Shown one piece after another: positions 6,901 to 7,575 of a stretch of 7,575 bases of DNA. How positions within the stretch are numbered: the first letter of the stretch is position 1; each line of letters begins with the position of its first letter. The notes under the pieces are model-generated. The model saw only the letters and a program-made list of their open reading frames with translations. It was not told where the DNA came from and did no database searches. Made by a program: the position numbers and the translations under genes. Source of the DNA: Vibrio sp. (GTDB taxonomy: Bacteria; Pseudomonadota; Gammaproteobacteria; Enterobacterales; Vibrionaceae); NCBI GenBank assembly GCA_007124475.1, contig SLFB01000073.1:1-7575 (forward strand), written 5' to 3'.

Positions 6901-7370
6901 AGTGATTTCCTTAACCAATGAATATGCTGACTAAAACCACGTTGCTGATAAAAATACTGCGCAATTTGGTTAAAATCCCACACTTCAACAAACATTTCTT
7001 GTACACCATAGTCAATAAACGTAGCTTCTAAACGCGCAACCAGTACGGCTGCCACTCTTTGTTGACGGCATTCAGGTATCACATACAACTCATCAATACT
7101 ACCCATAGGGATCGATTTACTAACGCTAGAAACCAACTCACAAAAATGGCCAGTAATAAAACCGACAATTTGCTCATTTTGCCGAGCAACATAAACTAAA
7201 CATTCAGGATCATCTAAATATCGAGCGATGCTCTTTTCTTGTTCTATTTCATCTGCTGTTTTGAAATAGGTAGGACAAGCATGATGATGCTCATCATGTA
7301 ATGCGAACATAAGTTGATTTAGTGCAGCTAAATCATCCATCTGAGCAGCAGAAACAGTAATTGCCGACAT
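6882..7370 (-). CDS. GNAT-family N-acetyltransferase
   Basis: The 162-residue product has the single-domain GNAT fold; its substrate is unknown. The N-terminal strand and helix are ITVSAAQMDDLAALNQLMFALHDEHH (4-29). The central strands are LVYVARQNEQIVGFITGHF (58-76). Motif A is IDELYVIPECRQQRVAAVLVARLE (92-115), and the C-terminal motif B is VEVWDFNQIAQYFYQQRGF (128-146), with the N..A..FY...GF pattern typical of the family. In the acetyl-CoA pyrophosphate loop, usually R/Q-x-x-G-x-G/A, the glycine position is R105 (codon AGA at 7056-7058). Loop binding to acetyl-CoA may therefore be weakened. The gene converges with the CSS-EAL gene and the two share 19 nt. The start at 7370 has only a weak upstream ribosome site, but no better Met precedes the first strand. 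The gene stands alone, with an ERIC-like repeat upstream. Confidence 0.85.
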   Translation of the reverse strand: MSAITVSAAQMDDLAALNQLMFALHDEHHHACPTYFKTADEIEQEKSIARYLDDPECLVYVARQNEQIVGFITGHFCELVSSVSKSIPMGSIDELYVIPECRQQRVAAVLVARLEATFIDYGVQEMFVEVWDFNQIAQYFYQQRGFSQHIHWLRKSLYPLAE

Positions 7371-7436
7371 AATTAAGCCGTAATAAAAGTAAAGATACCA
7401 ATAATTCTATCTAATAAAGGCATAAAAAAATACGCC

Positions 7437-7575
7437 TATACCCAAACAACTTGAAGTTGCAGGTAGGCGGCAAGTGAGTGACAAATTTGTCTGGAACAAA
7501 TTTGAACAGCCGTAGGCTGGCCTGTGGTGAGAGCCACGGATGGCTCTCATACTCCCCATGAGCATAGATAGACTA
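7437..7575. repeat. ERIC-like intergenic repeat, left part, with internal insertion; cut by the window end
   Basis: From TATACCCAAACAACTTGAAG (7437) through GGCAAGTGAGTG (7469-7480) and then CCCCATGAGCATAGATAGAC (7554-7573) the sequence matches, from memory, the left end and central arm of the Enterobacterial Repetitive Intergenic Consensus as it occurs in Vibrio. The complementary right half (ACTATGTGATTGGGG... and the mirrored terminal repeat) would lie beyond the window. The two recognised blocks should be almost adjacent but are separated by about 70 bp. The 7447-7459 segment is itself a small palindrome (CAACTT-G-AAGTTG). It sits upstream of the GNAT gene and may be co-transcribed with a neighbour. 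ERICs are non-coding and form long RNA hairpins. Confidence 0.75.
7481..7550. repeat. Insertion of about 70 bp inside the ERIC-like repeat
   Basis: This block interrupts the ERIC sequence between GTGAGTG and TCCCC; its ends are approximate. It is made of small repeats. CAAATTTG occurs twice (7482-7489 and 7497-7504). A CAGCC-GTA-GGCTG hairpin spans 7507-7519. A perfect 9-bp stem TGAGAGCCA / TGGCTCTCA with a 4-nt loop spans 7528-7549. ERIC copies in some enterobacteria are known to carry insertions of about this size at fixed internal sites, and this looks like that class. Confidence 0.6.

Noticed and set aside
7421..7440. AGGCAT...TACGCCT as a terminator next to the GNAT gene
   Set aside because: Only 4 G/C-rich pairs plus a mismatch around an A-run, upstream of the GNAT start and touching the repeat boundary; too weak to call.

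Overview
The window reads as chromosomal DNA of a marine gammaproteobacterium, most likely a Vibrionaceae member. The evidence is the close match in content and style to Vibrio tyrosine-degradation clusters, moderately AT-rich coding sequence, and an ERIC-type intergenic repeat of the Vibrio/enterobacterial kind at the right edge. This assignment comes from recognition of families and was not tested by a database search.

Layout from left to right. (1) Positions 52-1146 (+) carry a MalK/UgpC-family ABC transporter ATPase whose partner genes, if adjacent, lie off the left edge. (2) Positions 1170-5033 (-) hold a compact four-gene operon, transcribed right to left as hppD, hmgA, fahA, maiA. It encodes the homogentisate route from 4-hydroxyphenylpyruvate to fumarate and acetoacetate. 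The genes overlap or nearly touch (11 nt overlap, 4 nt ATGA overlap, 3 nt gap), so translation is probably coupled. (3) Positions 5034-5358 are an AT-rich divergent control region with a palindrome resembling a TyrR box. (4) Positions 5359-6900 (+) encode a membrane-anchored CSS-motif/EAL cyclic-di-GMP phosphodiesterase with all the EAL signature residues I looked for. (5) Positions 6882-7370 (-) encode a small GNAT acetyltransferase convergent with and overlapping the EAL gene; a glycine of its acetyl-CoA loop is replaced by arginine. (6) Positions 7437-7575 are the left part of an ERIC-like element carrying an internal insertion of about 70 bp, cut by the window end.

The operon makes one pathway: HppD forms homogentisate, HmgA opens its ring, MaiA isomerises maleylacetoacetate with glutathione, and FahA cleaves fumarylacetoacetate. 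The other genes have no evident metabolic link to it. I found no CRISPR array, phage gene, transposase, tRNA or rRNA, and no convincing new multi-gene system. The observations most worth a second look are the interrupted ERIC element, the TyrR-like palindrome, the altered GNAT loop, and the hairpin over the end of a divergent maiA C-terminus.
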